DNA of 64,000 nucleotides, from NCBI GenBank assembly GCA_902756345.1, contig CACVQR010000013.1, forward strand, positions 1-64,000, given 5' to 3'. This document shows, piece after piece, positions 1-6,680 of the stretch. The stretch's first letter is position 1. Each line of letters begins with the position of its first letter. Position numbers and translations under genes: made by a program. The notes under the pieces are model-generated. The model searched no databases and was not told the DNA's origin. It worked only from the letters and a program-made list of their open reading frames with translations. The DNA is from Fibrobacter succinogenes (lineage in GTDB: Bacteria > Fibrobacterota > Fibrobacteria > Fibrobacterales > Fibrobacteraceae).

Positions 1-92
1 CCACGAAAAAAGGCAAATGGGGTCTGAGGTCGGACCTACGGTCCTTTGGGGTATGAGCTCGGTCGCCTTCGGCTCCCTCTGGGGTTCAAGGA
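1..92. repeat. Imperfect ~30-bp tandem repeat with small hairpins
   Basis: Two and a half diverged copies of a unit beginning TGGGGT, then nTGAGnTCGG, CCTnCGG and nCC. Each unit holds a small hairpin (GGACC-TAC-GGTCC in the first, GCC-TTC-GGC in the second). The following C-rich stretch to about 185 has no ORF that looks real. It may be an intergenic dispersed repeat; its function is unknown and the window edge cuts it off. Confidence 0.4.
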
Positions 93-196
93 AACTTGAC
101 AAAAAAGGGGGAAGCCTCCCCCTGGTTCGCACTCCGTTGCTCTCCACCCCCACGCCTAGGGGGACACCCCCTAACACCCCCGTTCCTTGTTAAAGC

Positions 197-877
197 CTAT
201 TTGACATCTTTTTTCTTTTGAGAAATATTCACGTTAAACATCAAGTTGACATCAAAATAGAATCGATTGTTACCAGAATCCAACTCATTCCCATATCGAA
301 ATTCAAAAGATAAAATCTTATAAGTAATGTAGATGCCGGCACCAAGTTCCTTGTAATATACCGTGTAATAATCAGCGTCTAAAGAACAGCAGTCAGGAGA
401 ATCTATGTGTGCATAAGAATTGTTTGAAAAAAATTGACTGAATCCAATATTGAAATTTGGCTGTATAGGATATTGTTCTATCAGCATTATTCCAAATGGA
501 CGATTAGGTTTTGACGCTTCATCCCAAACAAATGGTGTAACCCATGTTTGTATCCCCAAATAATCACTTGCGACCCCTGCCGTGAAACGCGGCAACACAC
601 TTGTCTCTAGAGCCACACCAAGAACAAAATATTCTACACGCCCCAAAGCGGTCCCTTCCAACATGACGGGTATTTCAGTAAAACCGTCATGGCCATCATC
701 ATCTCTTTGAATAACTTCGTCATAATAATCTCCTGCAACAACGGCTCCTCCAAAACCCATAGATAGCGAATGAGGTTTCACGTTCATGAACTTGGATGCC
801 GATGGAGCATGTGACGAACACCCCGCAAGCAGCAAGGCGCACACCGCCAAGACAATCCATAAAATTCCGCGAGCCAT
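197..877 (-). CDS. Hypothetical lipoprotein, 226 aa
   Basis: A predicted exported lipoprotein: a hydrophobic N-terminus ends in a lipobox, LLAGC, with the acylated Cys near residue 20, followed by Ser-rich sequence. The rest has alternating aromatic and polar segments compatible with a small beta-rich envelope protein (for example RYGNELD near the C-terminus), but I recognise no family. It stands alone: the next gene rightward is on the other strand, and the spacer to the left is repeat-rich. The end is a plain stop with a lysine-rich tail. It could be an outer-membrane-associated protein; function unknown. Confidence 0.7.
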   Translation of the reverse strand: MARGILWIVLAVCALLLAGCSSHAPSASKFMNVKPHSLSMGFGGAVVAGDYYDEVIQRDDDGHDGFTEIPVMLEGTALGRVEYFVLGVALETSVLPRFTAGVASDYLGIQTWVTPFVWDEASKPNRPFGIMLIEQYPIQPNFNIGFSQFFSNNSYAHIDSPDCCSLDADYYTVYYKELGAGIYITYKILSFEFRYGNELDSGNNRFYFDVNLMFNVNISQKKKDVK

Positions 878-975
878 TGTCTACAAAATAGAATATCTGG
901 CCAAAAATCGAATTCATTCCATCCAACAATTCGTAGACTTCATCAAATAAAACAGGGTTAAACAACGCCAAAACA

Positions 976-1029
976 GTGAAATATAAACATAAAACATTGA
1001 CTTTTTTGTGATTTTTATGTATATTTCAC
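976..1029 (+). promoter_or_regulatory. Promoter of the toxin-antitoxin operon inside a long inverted repeat
   Basis: A -35 TTGACT (997-1002) and -10 TATATT (1020-1025) are separated by exactly 17 bp. They lie within an inverted repeat with arms 976-994 and 1013-1029 (GTGAAATATA-aa-CATAAAA against TTTTATGTATATTTCAC; the arms match apart from a 2-base insertion). A palindrome over the core promoter is what one expects of an operator bound by the RelB-type antitoxin encoded just downstream. Confidence 0.65.
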
Positions 1030-1059
1030 TTAGAATCCACCCACTTAAAAGAGGGCACA

Positions 1060-1341
1060 ATGGCAAATCTGACGATTACACTGGACGACGACGACAAAAA
1101 GGGCATCGCCGATTTTTGCGAAAAGGTGGGAATGACCATCTCGGGGCTATACAACGTATTTACCAAGCAGGTTCTACGCGAAGGAAGAATCCCTTTTGAA
1201 ATTTCCATCAACCGTCCGAATCGGGAAACTATCAAGGCGATGGAAGAGTCAGATGAAATTTACGCGAAATACCAGAAGAACCCCTCGAAGATGAAGACGT
1301 ATACGGTCAACGAAGCCATTCGGGAGATGAAATCTTGGTAG
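1060..1341 (+). CDS. RelB/DinJ-family antitoxin
   Basis: A small (93 aa) antitoxin of the RelB/DinJ family. The N-terminus (MANLTITLDDDDKKGI) and the following helix-turn-helix-like segment (VGMTISGLYNVFTKQVL) match the ribbon-helix-helix DNA-binding domain of the family. The C-terminal acidic and lysine-rich half would wrap the toxin. Its last codons overlap the first codons of the toxin gene by 7 nt, the classic coupled arrangement. It should repress its own promoter through the inverted repeat at 976-1029 and neutralise the downstream RNase. Confidence 0.9.
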   Translation: MANLTITLDDDDKKGIADFCEKVGMTISGLYNVFTKQVLREGRIPFEISINRPNRETIKAMEESDEIYAKYQKNPSKMKTYTVNEAIREMKSW

Positions 1342-1631
1342 AGAAAGGACCTAGATACAAAATCCTATGGACATCACAATACAAGAAAGATGTCAAGCGA
1401 GCAAAGAAACGGAATTACGATATGGAGGAATTATACGCCGTTGTTTCAAAGCTCGCAAATGACGACCCTCTTGAAGACAAGTATCGGGATCATGCTCTTG
1501 GAGGAAATTGGTCCGGGCATAGAGAACTTCACATCAAGCCGGATTGGCTCTTGGTTTACCGTAAACAAGACGATGTATTGATATTGGAACTTGTCCGCAC
1601 AGGAACGCACTCGGACCTGTTTGACAAATAA
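1335..1631 (+). CDS. YafQ-family mRNA interferase toxin
   Basis: A 98-aa toxin of the RelE superfamily, YafQ branch: a ribosome-dependent endoribonuclease that cuts mRNA in the A site. The family pattern is visible: a Lys-rich N-terminal helix (YKKDVKRAKKR), then HALGGNWSGHRELHI, KPDWLLVYR and a C-terminal GTHSDLF. These supply the His, Asp-Trp, His and Phe positions considered catalytic in YafQ. All appear intact, so the toxin is probably active. The start overlaps the antitoxin stop region, giving translational coupling. Confidence 0.9.
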   Translation: MVEKGPRYKILWTSQYKKDVKRAKKRNYDMEELYAVVSKLANDDPLEDKYRDHALGGNWSGHRELHIKPDWLLVYRKQDDVLILELVRTGTHSDLFDK

Positions 1632-1682
1632 AATCACACCGCGGCCGGCGCTCACCCCGTTGATAAGCACATCCGTCGGAAC

Positions 1683-2021
1683 CTATTTCTTCTTCGCTTT
1701 CGCGGCGGGCAGTTCCGGCAACATCGCATCGAGCAGGCGAACCAGCAAATCGCCGTCTTCAATTTGCTCGTTGGTCACACGGAGCATGGGCTTTGCACCT
1801 TCGTAGGGCAACTGCTTCTTTGCGCCGGGGAGCATCGCCAAGGCCGCGGGCACAGGCTTTACCAGCAAGCGATCATCGTAAATTCCACCGAAGATTTTCC
1901 CGTCAGCGTACAAGATGTACTCGCCCATCATCTTGCGGGTCGTCACGCGGAATCCGCCTTCAAGCAGCTTTCCATTGAACTGCTCCAAAACATGGTCACG
2001 AAACTTCTCTGAACTCGGCAT
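1683..2021 (-). CDS. TfoX N-terminal domain protein
   Basis: A 112-aa single-domain protein resembling the N-terminal domain of the competence regulator TfoX/Sxy. The typical motif VTTRKMMGEYILYADGKIFG lies near residues 26-45, followed by the LLVKP strand. It lacks the C-terminal DNA-binding-like TfoX domain, as do many stand-alone family members. The C-terminus is Ala/Lys-rich. Codons 2-12 carry the left copy of a 31-bp direct repeat found again at 3337-3367 beyond the Fic gene. The role in the cell is unclear. Confidence 0.8.
   Translation of the reverse strand: MPSSEKFRDHVLEQFNGKLLEGGFRVTTRKMMGEYILYADGKIFGGIYDDRLLVKPVPAALAMLPGAKKQLPYEGAKPMLRVTNEQIEDGDLLVRLLDAMLPELPAAKAKKK
1987..2017. repeat. 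31-bp direct repeat, left copy (inside tfoX-like 5' end)
   Basis: Bases 1987-2017 are identical to 3337-3367. The left copy lies inside the coding region of the TfoX-N gene and so is the probable source. The copies are 1,350 bp apart and bracket the Fic gene plus the SMR gene start. Identity stops sharply on both sides. Confidence 0.9.
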
Positions 2022-2075
2022 GGATTCCTCTCAACTTTTTTCACAATATAAAAAATTAATTTGTATATTCTCCTC

Positions 2076-2129
2076 ATGTCCAATTATCTATTCCTCATCC
2101 TCGCCATTGTCGCAGAAGCCGCCGGCACC
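2076..2129 (+). pseudogene. 5' remnant of a small multidrug resistance (SMR) transporter gene
   Basis: An ATG opens a frame of 18 residues, MSNYLFLILAIVAEAAGT, which matches the first transmembrane helix of EmrE/QacE-type SMR pumps, including the membrane-embedded Glu of the AE-x-x-GT motif. The frame then runs into unrelated Lys/His-rich sequence at the first GGTGGTA palindrome and ends at 2229-2231. The matching C-terminal SMR tail lies at 3367-3426, so about 65-70 codons have been replaced by the Fic cassette. Confidence 0.7.
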
Positions 2130-2141
2130 AAAAAGCACCGA

Positions 2142-2164
2142 AAAGGTGGTACAATACCACCTTT
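2142..2164. promoter_or_regulatory. Palindrome 1, candidate operator upstream of fic
   Basis: A perfect palindrome: AAAGGTGGTA, 3-nt spacer CAA, TACCACCTTT. An identical half-site pair recurs at 2206-2228, with centres 64 bp apart. The symmetry and placement suggest an operator for a dimeric regulator, possibly the winged-helix part of the Fic protein itself. Confidence 0.6.
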
Positions 2165-2205
2165 CCACAAAAAAAAAACACAGATTAAGCATAATATTCA
2201 CATTA

Positions 2206-2228
2206 AAAGGTGGTATAATACCACCTTT
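2206..2228. promoter_or_regulatory. Palindrome 2, candidate operator overlapping the fic promoter
   Basis: Same half-sites as palindrome 1 with spacer TAA. It ends 26 bp before the Fic start codon and just upstream of a TATATT-like -10 (about 2244-2249), so a bound protein would block the promoter. Confidence 0.6.
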
Positions 2229-2254
2229 TAAGCAAATTTTGTTATATTTAGGGT

Positions 2255-3322
2255 ATGAAGCGCCCAAATCTCGAAAAAAACCTTGCCGAATGGCAGGCAA
2301 TGCAGCCCCTTAGCGAGCACGACCAATTCCGCCTGAGCCGTCGTTTTTCGGTGGATTTCAACTACAACAGCAACCATATCGAGGGCAATACGTTAACGTA
2401 CGGACAAACGGAATTGCTGCTCTTTTTTGGCAAGGTGGAAGGTATCGCGAAGGTTAGGGATTGCGAAGAAATGAAGGCCAGCGAAGTTTGTCTTAAAATA
2501 ACTTCAGAAAAATCGCAGGACACACTCTCACCATTAACCCAAAATTTCATCCGCCAATTGCACAGGACCCTGATTCGAGAAGATTATCAAGTCCATTACA
2601 CTCTTCCCGACGGGAACCACTCATCATATACAATTCATGCGGGGCAATACAAAACGCGCCCGAACAGCGTCATTACACGTTATGGGGATATTTTCACCTA
2701 CGCATCCCCAGAAGAAACTCCTGCCTTAATGGCAGACCTTGTAGATTGGTACAACGAAACGGAATCGTCAAAATCAATGAATCCCGTCGATCTCGCCGCT
2801 TTGTTCCATTACCGTTATATCCGCATTCACCCCTTTGAAGATGGAAACGGGCGAATTGCACGATTAATCGTCAACTACATTCTAGCCAGGCACGGCTACC
2901 CAATGATGGTGGTCCGTAGCCGCAAGAAAAACGAATACCTTGACGCTCTACACCAATCCGATTTGGAAGTCGGCGACGCCCCTTCTGATGGAGCGCAAGC
3001 GACTCTTCGACAAATCAGGGCGTTCAAGAATTATTTCAAGAAAATTTATGCCGAAGAAATCGCATACAACATAGGCTTTGTTCAGGAGCATTCACCCGAT
3101 GTTTGGTGGTACGATGGGGAACGGATAACATTCCGCAGCGAGAACTCGACAAGAATTCTCGAAAGCCTATTGGACAACCCATCCATTACATACCGAGAAC
3201 TGCAACAAAAAATCGGGATCAACATGTCAGCCATTCAAAAACAGTTAAAAAATATGACCGACAAGGGGTATATCCTGCGGTCGGAAAACGAATGGCGAGT
3301 GATTATCGTTCCTTCTACGTAG
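2255..3322 (+). CDS. Fic-family protein with N-terminal inhibitory motif and C-terminal winged helix
   Basis: A 355-aa Fic-domain protein, expected to transfer AMP or another nucleotide-derived group to a target hydroxyl. The core motif HPFEDGNGRIAR is complete at residues 192-203 (His192 base, Asp196, Arg203). An N-terminal S39-N-H-I-E43-G44 fits the class II inhibitory helix (S/T-x-x-x-E-G/N), so the enzyme is probably self-inhibited. Residues about 290-345 (NPSITYRELQQKIGINMSA and following) read as a winged helix-turn-helix. Two palindromes upstream suggest autoregulation. The gene interrupts an SMR gene and has a 31-bp direct repeat just beyond its stop. Confidence 0.92.
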   Translation: MKRPNLEKNLAEWQAMQPLSEHDQFRLSRRFSVDFNYNSNHIEGNTLTYGQTELLLFFGKVEGIAKVRDCEEMKASEVCLKITSEKSQDTLSPLTQNFIRQLHRTLIREDYQVHYTLPDGNHSSYTIHAGQYKTRPNSVITRYGDIFTYASPEETPALMADLVDWYNETESSKSMNPVDLAALFHYRYIRIHPFEDGNGRIARLIVNYILARHGYPMMVVRSRKKNEYLDALHQSDLEVGDAPSDGAQATLRQIRAFKNYFKKIYAEEIAYNIGFVQEHSPDVWWYDGERITFRSENSTRILESLLDNPSITYRELQQKIGINMSAIQKQLKNMTDKGYILRSENEWRVIIVPST

Positions 3323-3336
3323 AACAAACACCCCTA

Positions 3337-3367
3337 AAAACATGGTCACGAAACTTCTCTGAACTCG
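3337..3367. repeat. 31-bp direct repeat, right copy
   Basis: Identical to 1987-2017. Here it sits between the Fic stop codon (14 nt away) and the surviving SMR C-terminal codons, exactly at the right-hand breakpoint of the Fic-for-SMR replacement. It carries no open gene of its own. Confidence 0.9.
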
Positions 3368-3426
3368 TCCTGATTATTTCAGGCGTTGCCGTACTGAATC
3401 TATTTTCGAAAATGGATCTCCACTAG
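3367..3426 (+). pseudogene. 3' remnant of the SMR transporter gene
   Basis: Reading from 3367, the codons give VLIISGVAVLNLFSKMDLH and a stop at 3424-3426. This matches the last transmembrane helix and tail of EmrE-like SMR proteins (pattern LI-x-x-GV-x-x-x-NL-x-S). No start codon belongs to it, and the 31-bp repeat lies immediately upstream. Together with 2076-2129 it shows that an SMR gene was disrupted here. Confidence 0.7.
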
Positions 3427-3575
3427 GATATTCTATTCGACGGGTTCTATCTGCGGTCTTATCCTGCAGGGGGAGATAACCATTTCGGCGAAAGCCCCCC
3501 TCTCGCACAGATTAATTTATTTTCAATAGAAAATCACCTTAAAAAAGTTATATTTAACAGAGAAAAGGAGGAAAT

Positions 3576-5660
3576 ATGAAAATTCTCGCTTTGGTGTCAC
3601 TCGTCGTATCCACAATCACATTTGCCGCTCCGCAGTACCCGTTTCCCCAGAACAAACAGTATGCATACGGGCATATCTTCAACCCCGACCTGAAAAAGAC
3701 GGAAACCGCCATCCGCCAAAAGTTCGATGACTGGCGCAAAAAATGGGTGACCGAGAATGTCATGGTCGATGGCGTTCCGACCGCATACATTAAAATGTCT
3801 GATTCCAAAATTTTCCGAATTTCTTCTAAAGACATTGCATACGGTATGTTGGTTTCGGTTTATATGGCCGATGCGTCCAACGACGCCCAATCGCTATTCA
3901 ACCAATTCATGAACTTCTACCGTTGCTTCGCACTCGAGAACAAAGAACCGAAAACCTGCAAAAGCCCTTACTTCAAAATTATGGCAGGCGAGGTTTCCGA
4001 AAATGATTCCAGTTTAGTTCGTTTTATGGGCGTGTCCAACCCCATTGCCGACATGGATGCCGCTCTTGCACTTCTCTTGGCCGACAAGCAGTGGGGTTCC
4101 GAAGGTGCAGAAAAATACGCGACCTATGCAGAAACGCTATTGCAGGACATCTACAACAATGATGTAGATGCCAGCGAAAAGACACATATCAAGGCTTATT
4201 CGGACTATGATCCCGCATTTAGCCCTAGTTATTCCGCCTTTGCCAACTTTAAAATTTTTGCTGAATCTGGAGCGGCACTCAAGGATGCATGGAATACATT
4301 GGCAAAGAATACCGCTGCAGAACTCGTCCTCTGTCAGGATTCCGCAACAGGACTCGTTCCGCTCTGGTGTGATTATAGCACGCATAAACCAGTGAAGGTT
4401 ATGGATGATTATTCTTATGAAGAAGATCCTGGTTTCAATTATGACGCTTTATTGGTCCCATGGAGAATGGCTTCGGCGTATTATTGGTACGGCGACGAAA
4501 ACGCCAAGAAAGTTAATGATAAACTTGCCAAGTGGTTGTCATCTGCATCGTATGGACATGCTAGCTATATCAAAACCTATTATAAATTGGATGGATCAAA
4601 CTCGATTTACGGCAAGAAGGATGTCGCAGAAGCTAGCGGCGTCGGCCTAGCGTTTAGTTCTACAGACAAGTACGATCCCTATTTGGAGACGGTCTACGAA
4701 TCACTGATGAACCTGAATTCCAAAACGGCAAGAACGGAGACGGAACGTATTTTGGAACTGTTACTCTTGACCGGAAACATGCCGGACTTGACACATATGG
4801 AAAATACGAAAAACATCGTAACCGCATCGGTTATGCGTCAGCCACAAATGCCCAAAGGCACGCAGGATTCTACGCTCAAGGTTTCCGGTTTCGGAAACTG
4901 GGTTACCAAATCGAACGGCTTTAACAAAATCACCATCTTCCCCGATTCCACCAAGAAACCGCTCTTTGCCGATAACGGAAAGGCTTTTGTCAAAGCCGAA
5001 ATGCGTGCGGAGTCTAGCGTAGGCAAGGATTGCACAGGAGCAGATTGTTACGTCTTTAGCGGACTCGCTCTTTATCTGGACGACAAGTACCAAGACCTGA
5101 GCGATGTAGATACCATCCGCATGACACTCAAGACGCAAGGCGTAATCGAAGTTTCTGCACTTTGCTACGGCAAAAACGAAGATGGGCTCGGGATTCCCTG
5201 TTGGAAAGGGGGCCCCATTAACCCCAGCGAAAATTTTACAACCTTAAGCTTCTGGATCGACAACCATGAAATAGAAAAAGAAACCATGGGCAAAGTCAAG
5301 GGCTTTGCTTTCGAACCCATGATGACTCCGGGCGGCTACGCCTCTATCGAAATCCAGGACATCAAGTTCTTAACCCAAGACGGCAAACTTGCCAAGCTTT
5401 ATAACGTTCTTGGAATCGACACGACGCAGCAGCCGGTAATACTCGCCACCTTGAAAACAAGCAAGCCCGCCATCCATGTCGCAGGCCGCACCATCAGCAT
5501 CCAAAACAACAAAGTAGCAAAAGCCCAACTGTTCGACATGCAGGGCCGTCTACTTTTTGAAAAGACAATCCGTCCAAACGGTTTTATAAACGTACCTCGC
5601 TCAGGCTCTTATATTTTGCGCTTGAACAACCAGGTAATACCGATAAAGGTTCACGAATAA
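3576..5660 (+). CDS. Secreted GH8-like protein lacking the catalytic acid (probable pseudo-enzyme)
   Basis: A 694-aa exported protein with a signal peptide ending near TFAAP and a strong ribosome site (AGGAGG, 3563-3568). Residues about 20-400 align with GH8 endoglucanases and closely with the neighbour at 9540 (shared APQYPFPQ start). The GH8 acid motif SEG-x-x-YGM, where Glu is the proton donor, reads S84-K85-D86-I-A-Y-G-M here: the Glu is Lys (codon AAA). The signature A-(S/T)-D-x-D reads IADMD, while the base motif keeps YDA-x-x-x-PWR. Residues about 430-610 form a CBM-like beta domain, then a sorting-type tail (FDMQGRLLFEK). It probably binds rather than cuts glucan; a changed activity is possible. 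Confidence 0.85.
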   Translation: MKILALVSLVVSTITFAAPQYPFPQNKQYAYGHIFNPDLKKTETAIRQKFDDWRKKWVTENVMVDGVPTAYIKMSDSKIFRISSKDIAYGMLVSVYMADASNDAQSLFNQFMNFYRCFALENKEPKTCKSPYFKIMAGEVSENDSSLVRFMGVSNPIADMDAALALLLADKQWGSEGAEKYATYAETLLQDIYNNDVDASEKTHIKAYSDYDPAFSPSYSAFANFKIFAESGAALKDAWNTLAKNTAAELVLCQDSATGLVPLWCDYSTHKPVKVMDDYSYEEDPGFNYDALLVPWRMASAYYWYGDENAKKVNDKLAKWLSSASYGHASYIKTYYKLDGSNSIYGKKDVAEASGVGLAFSSTDKYDPYLETVYESLMNLNSKTARTETERILELLLLTGNMPDLTHMENTKNIVTASVMRQPQMPKGTQDSTLKVSGFGNWVTKSNGFNKITIFPDSTKKPLFADNGKAFVKAEMRAESSVGKDCTGADCYVFSGLALYLDDKYQDLSDVDTIRMTLKTQGVIEVSALCYGKNEDGLGIPCWKGGPINPSENFTTLSFWIDNHEIEKETMGKVKGFAFEPMMTPGGYASIEIQDIKFLTQDGKLAKLYNVLGIDTTQQPVILATLKTSKPAIHVAGRTISIQNNKVAKAQLFDMQGRLLFEKTIRPNGFINVPRSGSYILRLNNQVIPIKVHE

Positions 5661-5679
5661 TTCGCGCGCTATTCTAGCG

Positions 5680-6567
5680 CTAATCTTCTTCCTCGGAAAT
5701 GCCCATGAGCGTCATGGCGCCTTTCCAGGTTTCACGATTCTCGAATCCATCGCGCTTGCCGCCGCCGTAGCGGGCGTGTGCGAATTCTTCTACAAGGGTT
5801 TCCCAGCCTTCCAATTTACCCTCTTTCACGAGGTTGTCGAGATTGACCGCGGAGGCGGCCATTCCAAATTTATCGGCCACGTATTCCTTGCAGATGCTTT
5901 CGAGTTCCAGCAACCATTCGCGACTGTCGGCCGTATTCACGCGCTGTTTGAGCACCAGCATTTGTTCGCGCAGGGCGTTTTCTGCGGCGTTTTTCGCCGC
6001 AACGGCCTCTCGCACGGCAGCACGGCGTTTCACGCGCCACAGGCCCGCTAAAAGCACGCACAAGGCCACAACAAGCCCCACACCAAGCGGAAGCGGGTTA
6101 AAAGGCTCATTCACGCGCACATCGACGCTTTCGCTGCGCAAATCGAGCGGTTGCCCCATTTGCGTCGGGATTTCAAACCGCATCGCCGGAATATGCAAGT
6201 CACCCGTATCGGCGGCCACAATTTTGTAGGTAAACGTAATCGAGGCGACTTCCTTGCCGTCTTTCACCGACCGCGCCGATTCCTGCGACATGCCCACCTG
6301 AGTCAGGCCCTTCGCATTCGCCGAGCCCGTCGGCACCACCAAAAGCGCACTCCCTTGCACGCCCCATGAAACAGTCACCGGAAATTCAAACGTGTCGCCC
6401 ACGGTCACCGCGGGCATTCCGCCCTGCTGCCCCGCCGAAATCGAAATCCCGAGCTGTTCCAGCGTCGGCATTTCGATCTCCGGCGCTGCGACAACGCTAT
6501 CGCCAGCGCCAGCAGACTGTACCGAATCCGCCGCCACACTTTCCACATTCAAAGAATCGTTTTCCAT
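5680..6567 (-). CDS. BatD-like single-pass membrane protein
   Basis: I place the start at the ATG at 6565-6567 (295 aa), because upstream codons overlap the terminator of the next gene. An N-terminal extracytoplasmic-type region (residues about 35-160) has beta strands around FPVTVSWGV and FTYKI, as in the Ig-like modules of BatD proteins. One transmembrane helix follows (PLGVGLVVALCVLLAGLW), then a basic, helical cytoplasmic domain of about 115 aa. No clear signal peptide is visible. BatD proteins usually sit in batABCDE operons, but no moxR or batA is here, so the assignment is tentative. Confidence 0.6.
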   Translation of the reverse strand: MENDSLNVESVAADSVQSAGAGDSVVAAPEIEMPTLEQLGISISAGQQGGMPAVTVGDTFEFPVTVSWGVQGSALLVVPTGSANAKGLTQVGMSQESARSVKDGKEVASITFTYKIVAADTGDLHIPAMRFEIPTQMGQPLDLRSESVDVRVNEPFNPLPLGVGLVVALCVLLAGLWRVKRRAAVREAVAAKNAAENALREQMLVLKQRVNTADSREWLLELESICKEYVADKFGMAASAVNLDNLVKEGKLEGWETLVEEFAHARYGGGKRDGFENRETWKGAMTLMGISEEED

Positions 6568-6585
6568 ACACGTAGAATATACAAA

Positions 6586-6618
6586 AAGAAGCCCTTGACG
6601 TTTAGTCAAGGGCTTCTT
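6586..6618 (-). terminator. Rho-independent terminator after the GH8 lipoprotein gene
   Basis: A perfect 14-bp stem (AAGAAGCCCTTGAC with GTCAAGGGCTTCTT) and 5-nt loop, followed by a T-run when read leftward. It ends transcription of the gene that stops at 6681. Confidence 0.9.
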
Positions 6619-6680
6619 ATGCCGATGAGGGGACGCTGGCTTACGCCAATGCAATCTTATTACCGTCCCCGAATCTCTAT

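Noticed and set aside
93-196. The C-rich start of the window as part of an rRNA or tRNA gene
   Set aside because: I could not find cloverleaf arms or conserved rRNA segments; it reads as intergenic repeat sequence.
6568-6654. An N-terminal extension of the BatD-like protein
   Set aside because: The extra codons lie inside the GH8 terminator hairpin and give a His/Lys-rich leader; the ATG at 6565-6567 is better.
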